The notes below the pieces were generated by a model. That model ran no database searches, had not been told where the DNA came from, and worked only from the letters and a program-made list of their open reading frames with translations. From positions 9,002,501 to 9,066,500 of the forward strand of contig NC_059556.1 in the NCBI RefSeq assembly GCF_905220415.1: a stretch of DNA of 64,000 bases, read 5' to 3'. Below, one piece after another: positions 45,501 to 58,337 of the stretch. The stretch is from Colias croceus (taxonomy: Eukaryota; Arthropoda; Insecta; Lepidoptera; Pieridae). The position numbers and the translations under genes were made by a program. The stretch's first letter is position 1. The number at the start of each line of letters is the position of its first letter.

Positions 45501-48500
45501 ACTGTATATAATACTAATAAAATAATAATATTTAATTTGGTTGAGTTGTTTTCGTATTGACCTAATGCAGACAAACAAAAATATTGCTTATACAACAATT
45601 TTGTGCATACATTTTTTTTCAAGTCATTACTAGTAAAAAAATTAATACCTTACAATCAATTACAAAGTTAAATTACAGACATTGTCTTGATAAATTTTCT
45701 CAACAGGCAAGTACTTGTGTCCTACTAAACATTTCATATTGCTTATTGCTTGGAATTGAACGAAAAATTTAATGTATTGTTTTTTTGCAAAAAAAAAGAA
45801 TTTTTTTTGTTTCTTTAATAAAAAGACATACCATAAGTTTAAACACTTAATTATTTTGTTTCCAGCATTCGGCCAAGCGGTGCTACAATGCCTGGGTTGC
45901 CTGATGCCGTTCCTAGAATATGACATGATAGATAACTTGCCATATCTAGTCGCGTACTGTGTTGCTGTGTTCCCGGCAAATTTACATCAAGATATACTGC
46001 ATTTGTTGTGCTATTATATACTGCCGTTTACGATCAGTAAGTAATTTAAGACAGCCCAGTTTAAGTATTAATTAAGTTTGCCAGTTTAAATTATGCATTA
46101 TTTTTTTGCTTTCCTTTATTCAATTTTGTAAATTTGGAAGTAAAATCTTACAAAATACCGATTTTGTGTAAGTGAAGAATTTGCAGTACATTATATTATT
46201 TTTTTTAGCACGCCGATATGCAGGGATGGAAGAAGAAAGTGAAGCATCACAGTCAGTAGGTGCTGTGATTATGATGGTGTTTCAACATTCCAACAATCCA
46301 GGTATTTCTTCTTATATTCTTAGCTTATATTGCGAAGGCATAAGTTGTCATCTCTTAGGAAATACATATTAATAAATGTTGGAATTGCTCATTGTTTAGT
46401 ACTTTTAAATATAAATATGTATATAATAAATAAAGAGATGAAATGAGTTTTTTTGGTTTTCCACTTAAAAAATGGAACATAGCGAACGGCGCGGTTGAAA
46501 ATACGGCCTGACCATTTTTTTGTTATTCTTATAGCAATGAAATTAAGAGAAGACCAGGTCATTCAATTTAACTCCCTTTCCCAATATAACAATCTGTAAT
46601 TTATTAAACTAATTTGTTGAAACACAAAATGAAATATCTCTTGAAATATAATTTGATTTGATTCCAGCCCACCACTGTCAATTGCTCGAATGTCTCATGT
46701 CCATGAAGCAATCGGTAGTAAAAGATGTGCTATGTGTGATTGCATATGGTACTTGTGGAGCGAGATTATCAGCTGCCAAGTTACTCTTCTACTATTGGCC
46801 GCCTTTTGATGCCAAGCTGTTTGATAGAAAAGGACTGCTGTGCAAATTTTCAAGTAAGTGATCGTTGGGCGCCTTTTTGGGACATTTTTAGAGTTTATTC
46901 GTGAGTAGACTATGAATTCTATGGCTTTTAATAATTATTTTATTTTAGATGTTTTAGAGATTTTAATTTGATGAAACATATATGAAAAGTCGTCTAAATA
47001 TTAATAAATGTATAATAGGATGGTTGATGATCATTCTTAGTTTTTTAAATTGACTAACAAGGTAACATATTCTCAAATTATAACTTGAAAAGGACTTCTT
47101 TTCTGACATATTTCCAAAGTGTCGGAAATGCATTTTTAGTAGCGTTAATTATTCAAAATTGAAATGTTAATGTTTTCTGTTTCATTTTGCTTTAGATGTA
47201 TGGTCGTAGTTGGTGTCGTCGTGTATGCCTTAAGTGTAGTAAGTTTTATTTTTTTTATTATTTTATTTAAATTTCATTTTTGTTTTATACACAGTTATCT
47301 AAGTTCTTCCTAGTTTTCTTTTATGAGCACATACTAAAAATAAAGTTCTGTTTTAAGTTTGAAATGTTGTACAGCCTATTTGTATATCTTTCTCTGCTTT
47401 CGTGTCAGAAGTGAAACTTCTTTGGCAAGATTAAAAAATACCAAAATTGTCGCTTTACTCCATGACGTGACGGTATTTCCTTGACGCGACCTTGATATTT
47501 TCTCTCTCAAAGCGCCTAAAGAAGTTTCACTTCAAAAATCTTCAAACCTGACATTTAAGTGTACCATCATTTCACCAGATGACCTGGTACCATTCTTCTG
47601 TCAGCGAGACATGTGTCCCAACGCGGGTTCGGCTGAAGCTGCGAAAGTGTGCTACGATCATTGTATTAGTGTCACTTTCGCGTCGGATACTCCGCCGCCA
47701 TTGTATCTGTGTATTGAATGTGCTAATGAGATTCATAGGTGAGTTTTTGGGTCTAATTTAATGGTTTTTGGTTCGGTTTATATGAATTATACTCAAATTT
47801 ATTTATGTTCCAACAGTAGGGAAGAAAACAATAAAGAGTTTAGGAAATGCAAATGAGCCATAATAAATAAATAAATAAATAAATGTGTTTTATAAATTTT
47901 TCAATCACTCTTTTAAATTGAGAGTAGTTATTCCTAGATAAGTAGTCGATTTGGATAAAAACTGAATTTGATTTTAAATATGTAACACGCGTTTGAAATA
48001 CTTTTTTCTGAAGAAATATGTCTTAAAGGTATTTTTTTCTACTATCAGGGAACATCCTAATCAACGTTTCTTCGACATTCTCCATCCGCAACAACAAGTG
48101 TCTATGGTCTGTGAAAATAAGGTAATTAATTTGCATAAAATTCTTTAGTTTATCTATTTAAATAATATCGATGTTTATCTTTTGTTTCGTTTCACCCCAT
48201 ATGAGTAACAGTTTGTAGGTGTAGGTATGAATATTTAATTTTTTCCATTTCTTTTTTCAGAATTGTCGGTCTACTGATAAGGCAGCTTATTCAATCTGTT
48301 TTTCAAACGAATGTGCCAGTTACAATGGCAATCATCCTATCAGGTAATTTAATATTTGAGTTTTTTTAGTGTTAGCCGTTAAATTTGAAAAAAAAAAAGA
48401 CGTGTGGCACTCGGGGACTGCCGCGGTAAAGCTATTGCATGCTATGCCTTCAAGCCACACCTCCGCCTGTCGGAGTGGGGAGCGTGAGGTTTTTTCGTTA

Positions 48501-51500
48501 CGGAATTTCTCGATTCGGTCCCCGCGCTCTAGGCCCGTGATAGAAGCTATGCAATAGCTTAATAATTATCATTTTGAAGCTCGTTTCTCATGGGCGAATT
48601 TTTTAACCGACGTCTTATACTCAAGGTATTGCGGTCAGTGCCACGGCAACCGACACAACAGCCGGCGCGGAGGCGACCACGTGCTGCACACGCGGCTGCC
48701 GCCCGCCTGGCAGATGGACAGCGACATGCAGACCAACCTCGTTGAGGCTATCATCAGGTGCGCTAAGTAGCTAACAATAGCTGTGCCGCTCGGTTTCACC
48801 CGCATTCCTCCGCTGCTGTTGGTCTTACGGTCTTCCTTGATAAATGGGCTATCTAACACCGAAATAATTTTTCAAATCGGACCTGAAATTAGCGCGTTCA
48901 AACAAACAAATAAATAAACTCTTCATCTTTATAATATTAGTATAGATTGGAAGTAAGTGGGGGTTACCATCAGGTTCTCATCTGTGGAAATAAACATTGG
49001 AACTAATTGTTGGCTATCATCAGGTTCATATCTACGCAATAACGAGACGAATGAAATCATCTCTAGTTTTAACTTAACCATTTCTTCAATAACTGTTTCA
49101 CCATACTTTCATATTCACTAGTTGATGACTTATGAACAATATTTCGATATTCCATTCATATTTTGTCGATTTTTTCACTGTTCGATGATGTTATAACGAT
49201 TATTATTTTATGTTAAAATAATTATACTTGATATACCTGTCTTTTCGTGAGAACTATTTCATTTAAAATTTGAATTATTAGTCTAATTAGAAATAAATTT
49301 TTACTATCTACAGTCTCCTCAAAGAAGCAAAGCCGATTAATCTAGAAGATCCTGACAGTTCAGCGGAGCAGATTAAATCACCGCTCAGCGTTAAATTGCC
49401 TGACCCTATTTCTGTGGAAGATCGCCAACTGCTTGGAAGGTATGAATGTTTTTTTTTCAATCTTCTTTTGGAATTCTGATATAAATGCTGCTCGATTATA
49501 AAGATGATGAAGATAAAGATGAGAAAATGGATTTTGACAAGCATATAATAAACATTTTAGATACGGCGTATGGCTAATGGTGGGATTATGTACTCCCAAT
49601 CCGGACACTCCTGACGAGGTTTTGGGCAGATTACTGTCAGTACTATTTCATTGGTTCCATGTCACTTCATTCTCTTATACTGGTGAGTGTATTGTTAGTT
49701 GGTATATTGTGATATTGAATGTGTTATCCTTGATGCATAAACGAATTAAAATATTTCCCAATTTAAGGTATTTAAGGTCATTAATATTACTTTTTAATGA
49801 GTGAAAATTGAAAATTACAGAGCTGCTATTTACATATACACTGGTATATGACTATATTTCTTTTCTACTATGTAGCAATCTATCCGCTGACGCCTTCTCT
49901 ACTCGTTTCCTTTGCTGTGTTTTTGTTTTATGTTCTATTCGTATACAATATTTAAGCTATTGCATAGCTTCTATCGCGTGAGCGTGGGGACCGAATCCAG
50001 AAATTGCCTAACGACAAACCTCACGCTCCCCACTACGACAGGCACAGAGGTGTAGCTTGAAGGTATGCTATGCAATAGCTTTACCGCGGCAGTCTCCGAG
50101 TGCCACACGTCTTTTTTATAATTAATTATCTATATGTTACAAAAATGTCACATCCAGGCGAAACAGCGAACACAGTGGAGAAGCTAAAATGGGAGCACGT
50201 GTGCGGCTGGATCCGCGGTCTCGCGGAGACGCGCAGACGCGCGCTGGTGGCGTGCCTGCTGCCGCACCCGCCGCACCACACGCGCCACGCCGGCCACTGG
50301 GACACGCTGGCGTCGCGCGCGCACCACCTGCGGGACGGCCTGAACAGGTGGGGCGTGGGGTGTGGGGCTAATGGGCAATAGGACACGAGGGAATTGAGTA
50401 TGTAGGGACACGCAGGCGTCGCGCGCGCACCACCTGCGGGACGGCCTGAACAGGTGGGGCGTGGGGTGTGGGGCTAATGGGCAATAGGACACGAGGGAAT
50501 TGAGTATGTAGGGACACGCTGGCGTCGCGCGCGCACCACCTGCGGGACGGCCTGAACAGGTGGGGCGTGGGGTGTGGGGCTAATGGGCAATAGGACACGA
50601 GGGAATTGAGTATGTAGGGACACGCTGGCGTCGCGCGCGCACCACCTGCGGGACGGCCTGAACAGGTGGGGCGTGGGGTGTGGGGCTAATGGGCAATAGG
50701 ACACGAGGGAATTGAGTATGTAGGGACACGCTGGCGTCGCGCGCGCACCACCTGCGGGACGGCCTGAACAGGTGGGGCGTGGGGTGTGGGGCTAATGGGC
50801 AATAGGACACGAGGGAATTGAGTATGTAGGGACACGCTGGCGTCGCGCGCGCACCACCTGCGGGACGGCCTGAACAGGTGGGGCGTGGGGTGTGGGGCTA
50901 ATGGGCAATAGGACACGAGGGAATTGAGTATGTAGGGACACGCTGGCGTCGCGCGCGCACCACCTGCGGGACGGCCTGAACAGGTGGGGCGTGGGGTGTG
51001 GGGCTAATGGGCAATAGGACACGAGGGAATTGTACTCAATTCCCTGTAGGGAATTAAAGTACTTGTAGGGACATGCTGGCGTCGCGTGCACATCGTCTGC
51101 GGGGCGGGTTGAATAGGTGGGGTATGGGGCAAATGGGCAATAGGACACGAGGGAATTGAGTATGTAGGGACACGCAGGCGTCGCGCGCGCACCACCTGCG
51201 GGACGGGTTGAATAGGTGCGGTACTGGGAACAAGATAGGCGACCTCGTATCGACATCTTAACGCACAATCGCGTATTAAAAGGTCATCCCGTCCGACTAG
51301 GGCCCTCCGGCCTCCACTCAAGCGACAGCCCAAGCCGAGGTTCGAGTGGCGGGGGGACGCCCTTGCGCATGTCGCTACCAGGGTGAACCTTCTGTTCATC
51401 CACGCGTCCGCGTTAAAATGTAGTAGCCCTTCTGGCTAACATTGAGAATCACCACACAAAAATAAAAAAATAAAAGGTCATCAAAATATGTATAGAAAAC

Positions 51501-54500
51501 TGCATAACTATACAGGGTGTCCCACTATTGGTATACTAAGGCGAAGGGCCTTGTAGTTTAGCATACACTGATCACGTAAAAAATAATAATTAAACAACAA
51601 AATTACGTCGAATTTTTTTTGAAAAATTTTTCCTGAAAATCCATGTTCTCTTCTCTAGCATTGCGCAGCCGGCATATACCGCTTCTCTACTGTGAGCATT
51701 TTGTCTATGAAAACAAAATCCTAAACGATAGCTCACGTGCTAGAGGCAAAGTTGGGCGGGTTAGCTCACGTGCTAGAGGCAAAGTTGGGCGGGTTGCTTG
51801 TAATGGGTGTACAACATAGAGTTTTAAGGATTCATCTATTTGAAAAAAAAGGTCTGGGATTTTATAAGTATTTGTACTCAGCGTATGCAAAACTCTTTTG
51901 AGCTTAGTATACCAAAAGTGGGACACCCTGTATACGCATAGGTAAAGTTTTGCTTCACACAATTTTTAACGAGTTAATTGTGAATCAATCGAGCTTTTCT
52001 AGTAGTGTAGTTAAAACTCATCAGTTAATATTGTTTTTCCAGGTTATATTGCTTGATACCATACGGCATCATAACACAGTCTATATGGGACTACATAATG
52101 CCTGCTTGGATGGAAGCTATTTGCACTGATGTACCCGAAAAGGTATGTCACATTTTTTGTAAATAACAAGATTTTATTTTATGCACTGCTGCAATGAATA
52201 TTTAAACATCCCAAAATTTACATTATGGTTGTTTTTCCTGTGCTTTTCCCTTATAAGATTCAGTTTAATTATTTTTTTATTCTGTAAAATTGTATGACTC
52301 TTCTTCGTCTTAATTACTATCTAAATTGTTACGCATCAAATCTATTTCATTTTATGGGTACATAATTTAAAGAATTGCCATATAATTGTCAATATTACAG
52401 GAACTAATGGAGCTAAAAGTGCCCGTAGCGAAGATTCTGGAACCAGACGGCAGTGTTGTTGGTGACGAGATCAATCTGTATAACTTTGCAACACTGAAGG
52501 TCACTGATAAACCTCGACCAGATACTGTGCTGCCAGTATTAGAGTGGTTTCAGGTACTTAATACCTTTTTATAATTGCCAGATAAAATATTGTAATTGTG
52601 TTGTGATATTTGTATTTGCCTTTTTGTATCTCAAAAGTTTACTTAAAAATTCACAATACAAAAAAAATATTATTTTTTGTCAACTATTGGTATTGCCATG
52701 TTAATTTTTTTTAACAATACCTTTTCAGACAATATCCTTCTTGGAAGTTAAGATACCACTGTCCACTCTATTCGAGCTGTTTAGCCATTGCGTCATCAAT
52801 TTGCCAGAGAAGATATTTAAACCGCAACCTGGTAAGTTAAACAAAGTTTAGTTATTCGTGAAAGTCGCTTTCGATCGTTTTGTTTAATTGATTAAAAAAT
52901 ATTAAATTATTGTTAAAAAAACCGGCTTTACTTCTTTGTGAATCAAATTTTTATTCTGTGAAATGCTGATATACCAATTATACACATTTCAAACTCACAA
53001 AAATATACATGGTAAAAAACTCACTCCAAAATGTTTTCAGAATGCACAAAGCCAAAAGAAGGAGAATCGTCCGATTCACCGAACGGCAATGACAAGGAAA
53101 GCGATGATCAGATGAAGCCGCAGAATTTGACTTGTTGTATCCTCATGCTGGATATTTTGTTGAAACAGGTCAGTAATCTAAAAAATAATATGTCTATTTA
53201 TATCTCTTGCATCATATAGAGTGTAATTTTTTTAAATTATTTAAGCAGAATCTGCTCATATGTAATAAGATTCAGTTCATAAAATGACGTTGACAAAATT
53301 GTCATTTGAACTTGAAATTAATTTAGGTTAAATTGTAATTTTTTGCTCCTTGATACAGTTAAAGAATGAGTTAAGAAAGGTCCTTCGAGTCCCGCTTGAT
53401 TCTAATATTAAGTTTGATCAGTGAAACTTATGAAAAAAGCAGGAGAATTATTTTTCTTATAACTAAAATTTGTAGTTAGTATTGTAATGAAAATATTTTA
53501 ATGGTATCTCCAAACAGCAGAATATTATGGTATATAATATTTCAGATGGAACTACAACAACATCGTATCAACATTCAGAACGTTAGCAGTGAAGCGACCA
53601 AATTGCTTCGACTGATGCTCAAAGCGAACCAAGTCAATACTATTGAACATTGTAAGTACATATACTTGGTAACTGTGTTGTTGGAAATTATTTTGTCTTA
53701 AATTTCATTTTAGAGACACATTTTTCTGTGCATAATTTTTTTATTAAAAAAAAGTGAAAATAATGGTCAATGTCGTATGTACTATACGGGAGTAAAATTT
53801 CAAGATCGCATCATGGTAATACTTTCACGTCATGGAATTACGACGATTTTTCTAGCTTTGAATCTTGCCAAAGAAGTTTCACTTCTGACACGTGCGCTCG
53901 GCACACACTCTCTTTTTTTCTTGGTAACTTGTTATACGTAATTATGTAGGTAATTTTTTAACCCATATTTGTATTCCAATAATCTGTCACACCTTTACAA
54001 ATCTATTGATATTGTAGATATTTAAAAAAAAATTACATATAAAAAAATATCTCCCCAGCGGTGTGCATGTGGGGTGTGTCCTGTTCGTACTGTTCTGCGG
54101 CTGCGCTGTGCCACCAATTAGCAGTGCGGCTTGTGAGAGCTCTGCTACCTGATACTAAGAATTTGGAGGTAAGTGGTATTAATAGATAATTTTTTGTTGA
54201 ACTACCCTCATAAAATATCTTTTTTTTTTCAAACATATTTTAGATTTTTTTCCATGATTCAGTTTTTACAGCAATGATTAGTTTACGCACACTCTGTTAG
54301 CCTTTTCATTCTTTGATAACTTATTAAATACATTTAATCAACAACACATTTTGAGTTGTAAACATCAATCAATAAATATCAAACGCTCAAAACTATACAA
54401 ATGGCAAAGCACACACAAACATTCAATTTAATTTTTCAATTTTTACCCTTAAACCACATTTTTTTAAAATTTGTAATTATTTTTTCAAATACAAATTTAT

Positions 54501-57500
54501 AACGCACATCACCAGGTGCAACCGGTCCCCGAAGAGTCGTGGTCGGACAAGCGCTCGACCGAGGAGGAGTCCCGGCGCTTCGCCCCCGCGGCCCCCCCCG
54601 CGCAGCCCGCCGCAGAGCGCTCCTCGCTCGGGGGCGTGCTGTCGCACATGCCGCATGTATGTATGGCCGGAGATACAAAACTGATGGGCTGTTTGTCGTG
54701 AAAACTGGGAGATGTCTAAAAAAGCTGTGCTATTGACAATAATTATTGGTTTAAAAGGGGGGACTTCTACTTTAGTTCACTCAAAAAATAATTATTGTCC
54801 TATCCTGTCTATTTCCATCCTAGCCATTGTACAATCATGTGTTTATTTTTTTTAAGTGATCATCTTCAGTGTTAATATTTTCGATAATATTATTGTGTTC
54901 TTTACAATTTCATGAGATTTATCACTGAAAATATGCATTTTCATACTTCTAACATACTAACATACACCGATCAAATTAACATTGTCTGTTTTCATTTCAT
55001 AGAATACAGTGGGGTTTTAATTCTGTAGAAGGTGTGACAAACAATAATTTTCCCTCTTCTAATTTTATTTATTACTTGCCATAAAATTAAAAGATTTCCC
55101 CCGTGTTTTATCTGCATGTTACAATCATATCATAATAGTATGTGTGGGACTATACAAACGTTTAAGCATGTTATAAAACATTAAAATTGAACAAATGTAA
55201 ATAATGTATGTTGTAGATTATTTTGCTTTATAACGCGATAAATATAAAATTAAATAAAGTGTGTACGTAATATCGTACACGCACCTTAAATTTGAATGTT
55301 CTTATTAGTGTACCTTTGGATTTTGTATAAAATTGTTCATGTAGCCCTTCGTGCACTAATTCTACAAATGTTTTTGAAGTAAATGTTGGAAAGTCCGATG
55401 TGAAACGATTTAATAGCCGCAAATTAAAGGAGATTAAAACCTGCTTATAATATGACTATATTGAAGACAGTATTGCCAATTCTCATCTTTTGAAGTTCAT
55501 ATTTTGTGGAAATTAAAATTAATGCGTTACCAAACAAAACTTTTAAGTCTCAAAGAACCTAAATTTACCTGGAAACAATCTACAATAGATTATTTAATTT
55601 CCTGCACTATACATTCTAAAGTACATCAAGCGTCCTCTAGAAAAAAAAATCTCAGCCAAATTAAAAAAAAATCTTTTATAGTTCTCTATACAGGCATTAA
55701 ATTATTTCACATCGGACGTAAAAGTAGGGCTGTATGTAATAGATGTATAGTTTGTTCATTTCATGCAACTGTCCTTAATGAGCGACGTCGGCTCGGACGG
55801 CTCTCTCACTAAGTCGTCAGGCGACACGCAAGTACGTTACCTTTGTATTCCTTCCTGTGCTTCTGTTGTGTGCTTGCTGACCCTTGGTTTTGATATTTAA
55901 TTGTTAGGATTGATAATAATATATGTTTCATGTATAAGTAGGTAACTGTGACGTTTTTTCTCTTGTTCTGGGGAGGTAAAAATATTAAATGGACACAAAA
56001 ACAGATGTGTGTCTCGAATGAAAAAAAAAATAGTCTAACTTTCCTTAAATTTTCTGTGGGTAAACAATATTTTATGTCTCCTGTGGGTCCATTCAAAGCT
56101 AAAGATATTATTTAAGTGGTGCAGTCAATCCTTTCACTGTGTTGCCACATTCAAAGTTATCCTTAAAAATATTATGTTTGTGGCATATAATGACAACATT
56201 CCTGACAAATTCCTCAAATAAAACGCTTTTATTGTAGTTTGACTAGATATATAGACCTTAATGTAGATAGTTGTATTTTAGCAGCAATATATTTATACAT
56301 AAATTTTCTTTTTATAAACGCAATATTCATCTCATAATGATTAAATACATTAATTTGCAAAAACACATATGCTATAAGATGCTTTTAAATTTATGAAATT
56401 GGATTTAAAGCAGACAACATTGGCTGTCACTTTTCTATTCTTCATTCTTTCTTAAATCTCTGAACCGGTTATTATTTAATAGTTCTGAGTACCTACTCCA
56501 ATAAATCTTATACCACTATGTCAGAAATTATATATATAATTTCTGTTCGGATGAAAACGTGGTCTGTCCTTATTGCATTTTTGTATTTGCAACAATGGAA
56601 TAAAAAATATACATATAATTTATGTATTTTTTCTGCCTGTATATTTTTATATATATTTGGCTAAGTGAGCTTAAATATTTAAACATTAATAAAATTTGTT
56701 TATTGATTCATATTGAATTACTTTCACGTGTAAATAAATCCATTGAACCAACAAAATTTATATACTATGAATATCCTATGGAACAAGAATAAGAAAAAAG
56801 TGCTATCTTCACCTTATTTCACGAAGACAAGCTCTATCATGTTATGTCTGCTAACATTAGGCTAATGCAATTGCAATACTTTTTTATGTACTGAATATTT
56901 TTATGTAACATAATCAAAACTGCCAAGGTTTCGAACTGAAATAGAATATAGCAGCAAAAATTATCCTTTAGTCTGGTATCAATACAAAGATCTAAAAATA
57001 TTTTTGCTGAGTGCAAAGGCATACTTGCATTTGATCCTGTAAGGCCTTATTTATGGCATACCAAATAACCTAAGTTATTTTTAATTTTCTAAACGTATGG
57101 ATCAAAATCATCCCTGTTTTAAATCCTGCCAATAAAATAGACTGTCCTACTGACCATTATCAGTACAAAGTTCCCACATTATCAGATAATGACAGCAACA
57201 GTGGAGACGATCACAGAGCAGCTAGACATGGCGGTATCACTACCGCCGGCAGAACAGCCGCCCACTGCTGTTGCGCACTCTGTGACTTTGACGGACACTG
57301 ATGTGGCTACTGCTACCGCTAATGTAAGTAATTTTAGTGAAACAAATATTTTTTTAAAAATTTAATTCACAAGTACAAACGATAAGACTTTCATTTACTA
57401 GTTCGTTATTTATAAAGAATATTAAAAATTATTGATCCTTCAAGCTGGTTGGTTTAACTATTTTTAGGTATCCACACCTAACTTACTGGGCGAACATGAA

Positions 57501-58299
57501 GCAGAATCGGTAGAGGATGACATAACTAACTTTTGGCCGACTTCAGCTGGTCGCTTTCACTTCTGCATTGAGGAGTTACCGCAAGAACTTCAGTATATAC
57601 ATCAGTTGTTACAGGTAAATAGGATTAATGAAGATATTGTTCGTAATAAGTGAAAAATTTGATGATGATGTTTGACCTTTTAAGGAATACATTAACATTC
57701 ATTTATCGGACAGACGTTTATTTTTAAATTGTTATATATTATAGTACATTATTTTTTAAATTAAAATTTTCTGAAATTTGGCTATTGCAGGAGTTGAAAA
57801 ACACGACAAGACCGGATGTACTATATTACTTATTACAATGCTTGCAAGTACTCGTGCTGAACACAGATGCGTTGGCAGAACATAAAGGTTTCTTGATTTG
57901 GTGCCAAGAAAACCTGCTTATAGACAAGTAAGAAGGCTTGGTGTATTAATTTCTACGATTTCTTACGTTGTTAAGACTTTTATAACATAAGTCTTACAGG
58001 ATTATAGTAGGTGTATTAATTATAATTCTACTTGCATGTTTCTATCTTATTGTTATATCGTGTATATTTCTTCATTTGATATGATCTCGTTTTTATAATA
58101 AACTAGCTCTTCACCCGTGACTTCGCCTGTGTAGTCTAAGTAAAACCCCTTCCGCACACGCACGTACCAGATTATCTACCATTACTGGGATTTCCTGTAT
58201 ATTGATGTTTCGATTGGTTTTTATCAGGTTCAGATATGAAGCGTGAAATGTATTTTTAACCGACTTCAAAAAAAAGGAGGAGGTTATCAATTCGGCCGG

Positions 58300-58337
<38 letters not shown>

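Noticed and set aside
47200..47240. Extra unc79 exon between exons 6 and 7
   Set aside because: A short open stretch (ATGTATGGTCGTAG) lacks a donor in phase, and exons 6 and 7 already join perfectly.
50299..51220. CRISPR-like array
   Set aside because: Units are contiguous 106-bp copies without unique spacers and the host is an animal, so this is a minisatellite.
50126..51399. Overlapping minus-strand open frames with a repeated 76-residue protein over the unc79 minisatellite
   Set aside because: They are antisense shadows of the GC-rich 106-bp repeat, whose length shifts frame each time. There is no splice, promoter or family support.
54436..54701. Minus-strand and second + frame proteins over unc79 exon 20
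   Set aside because: Shadows of a GC-rich exon; only the frame in phase with exons 19 and 22 is kept.
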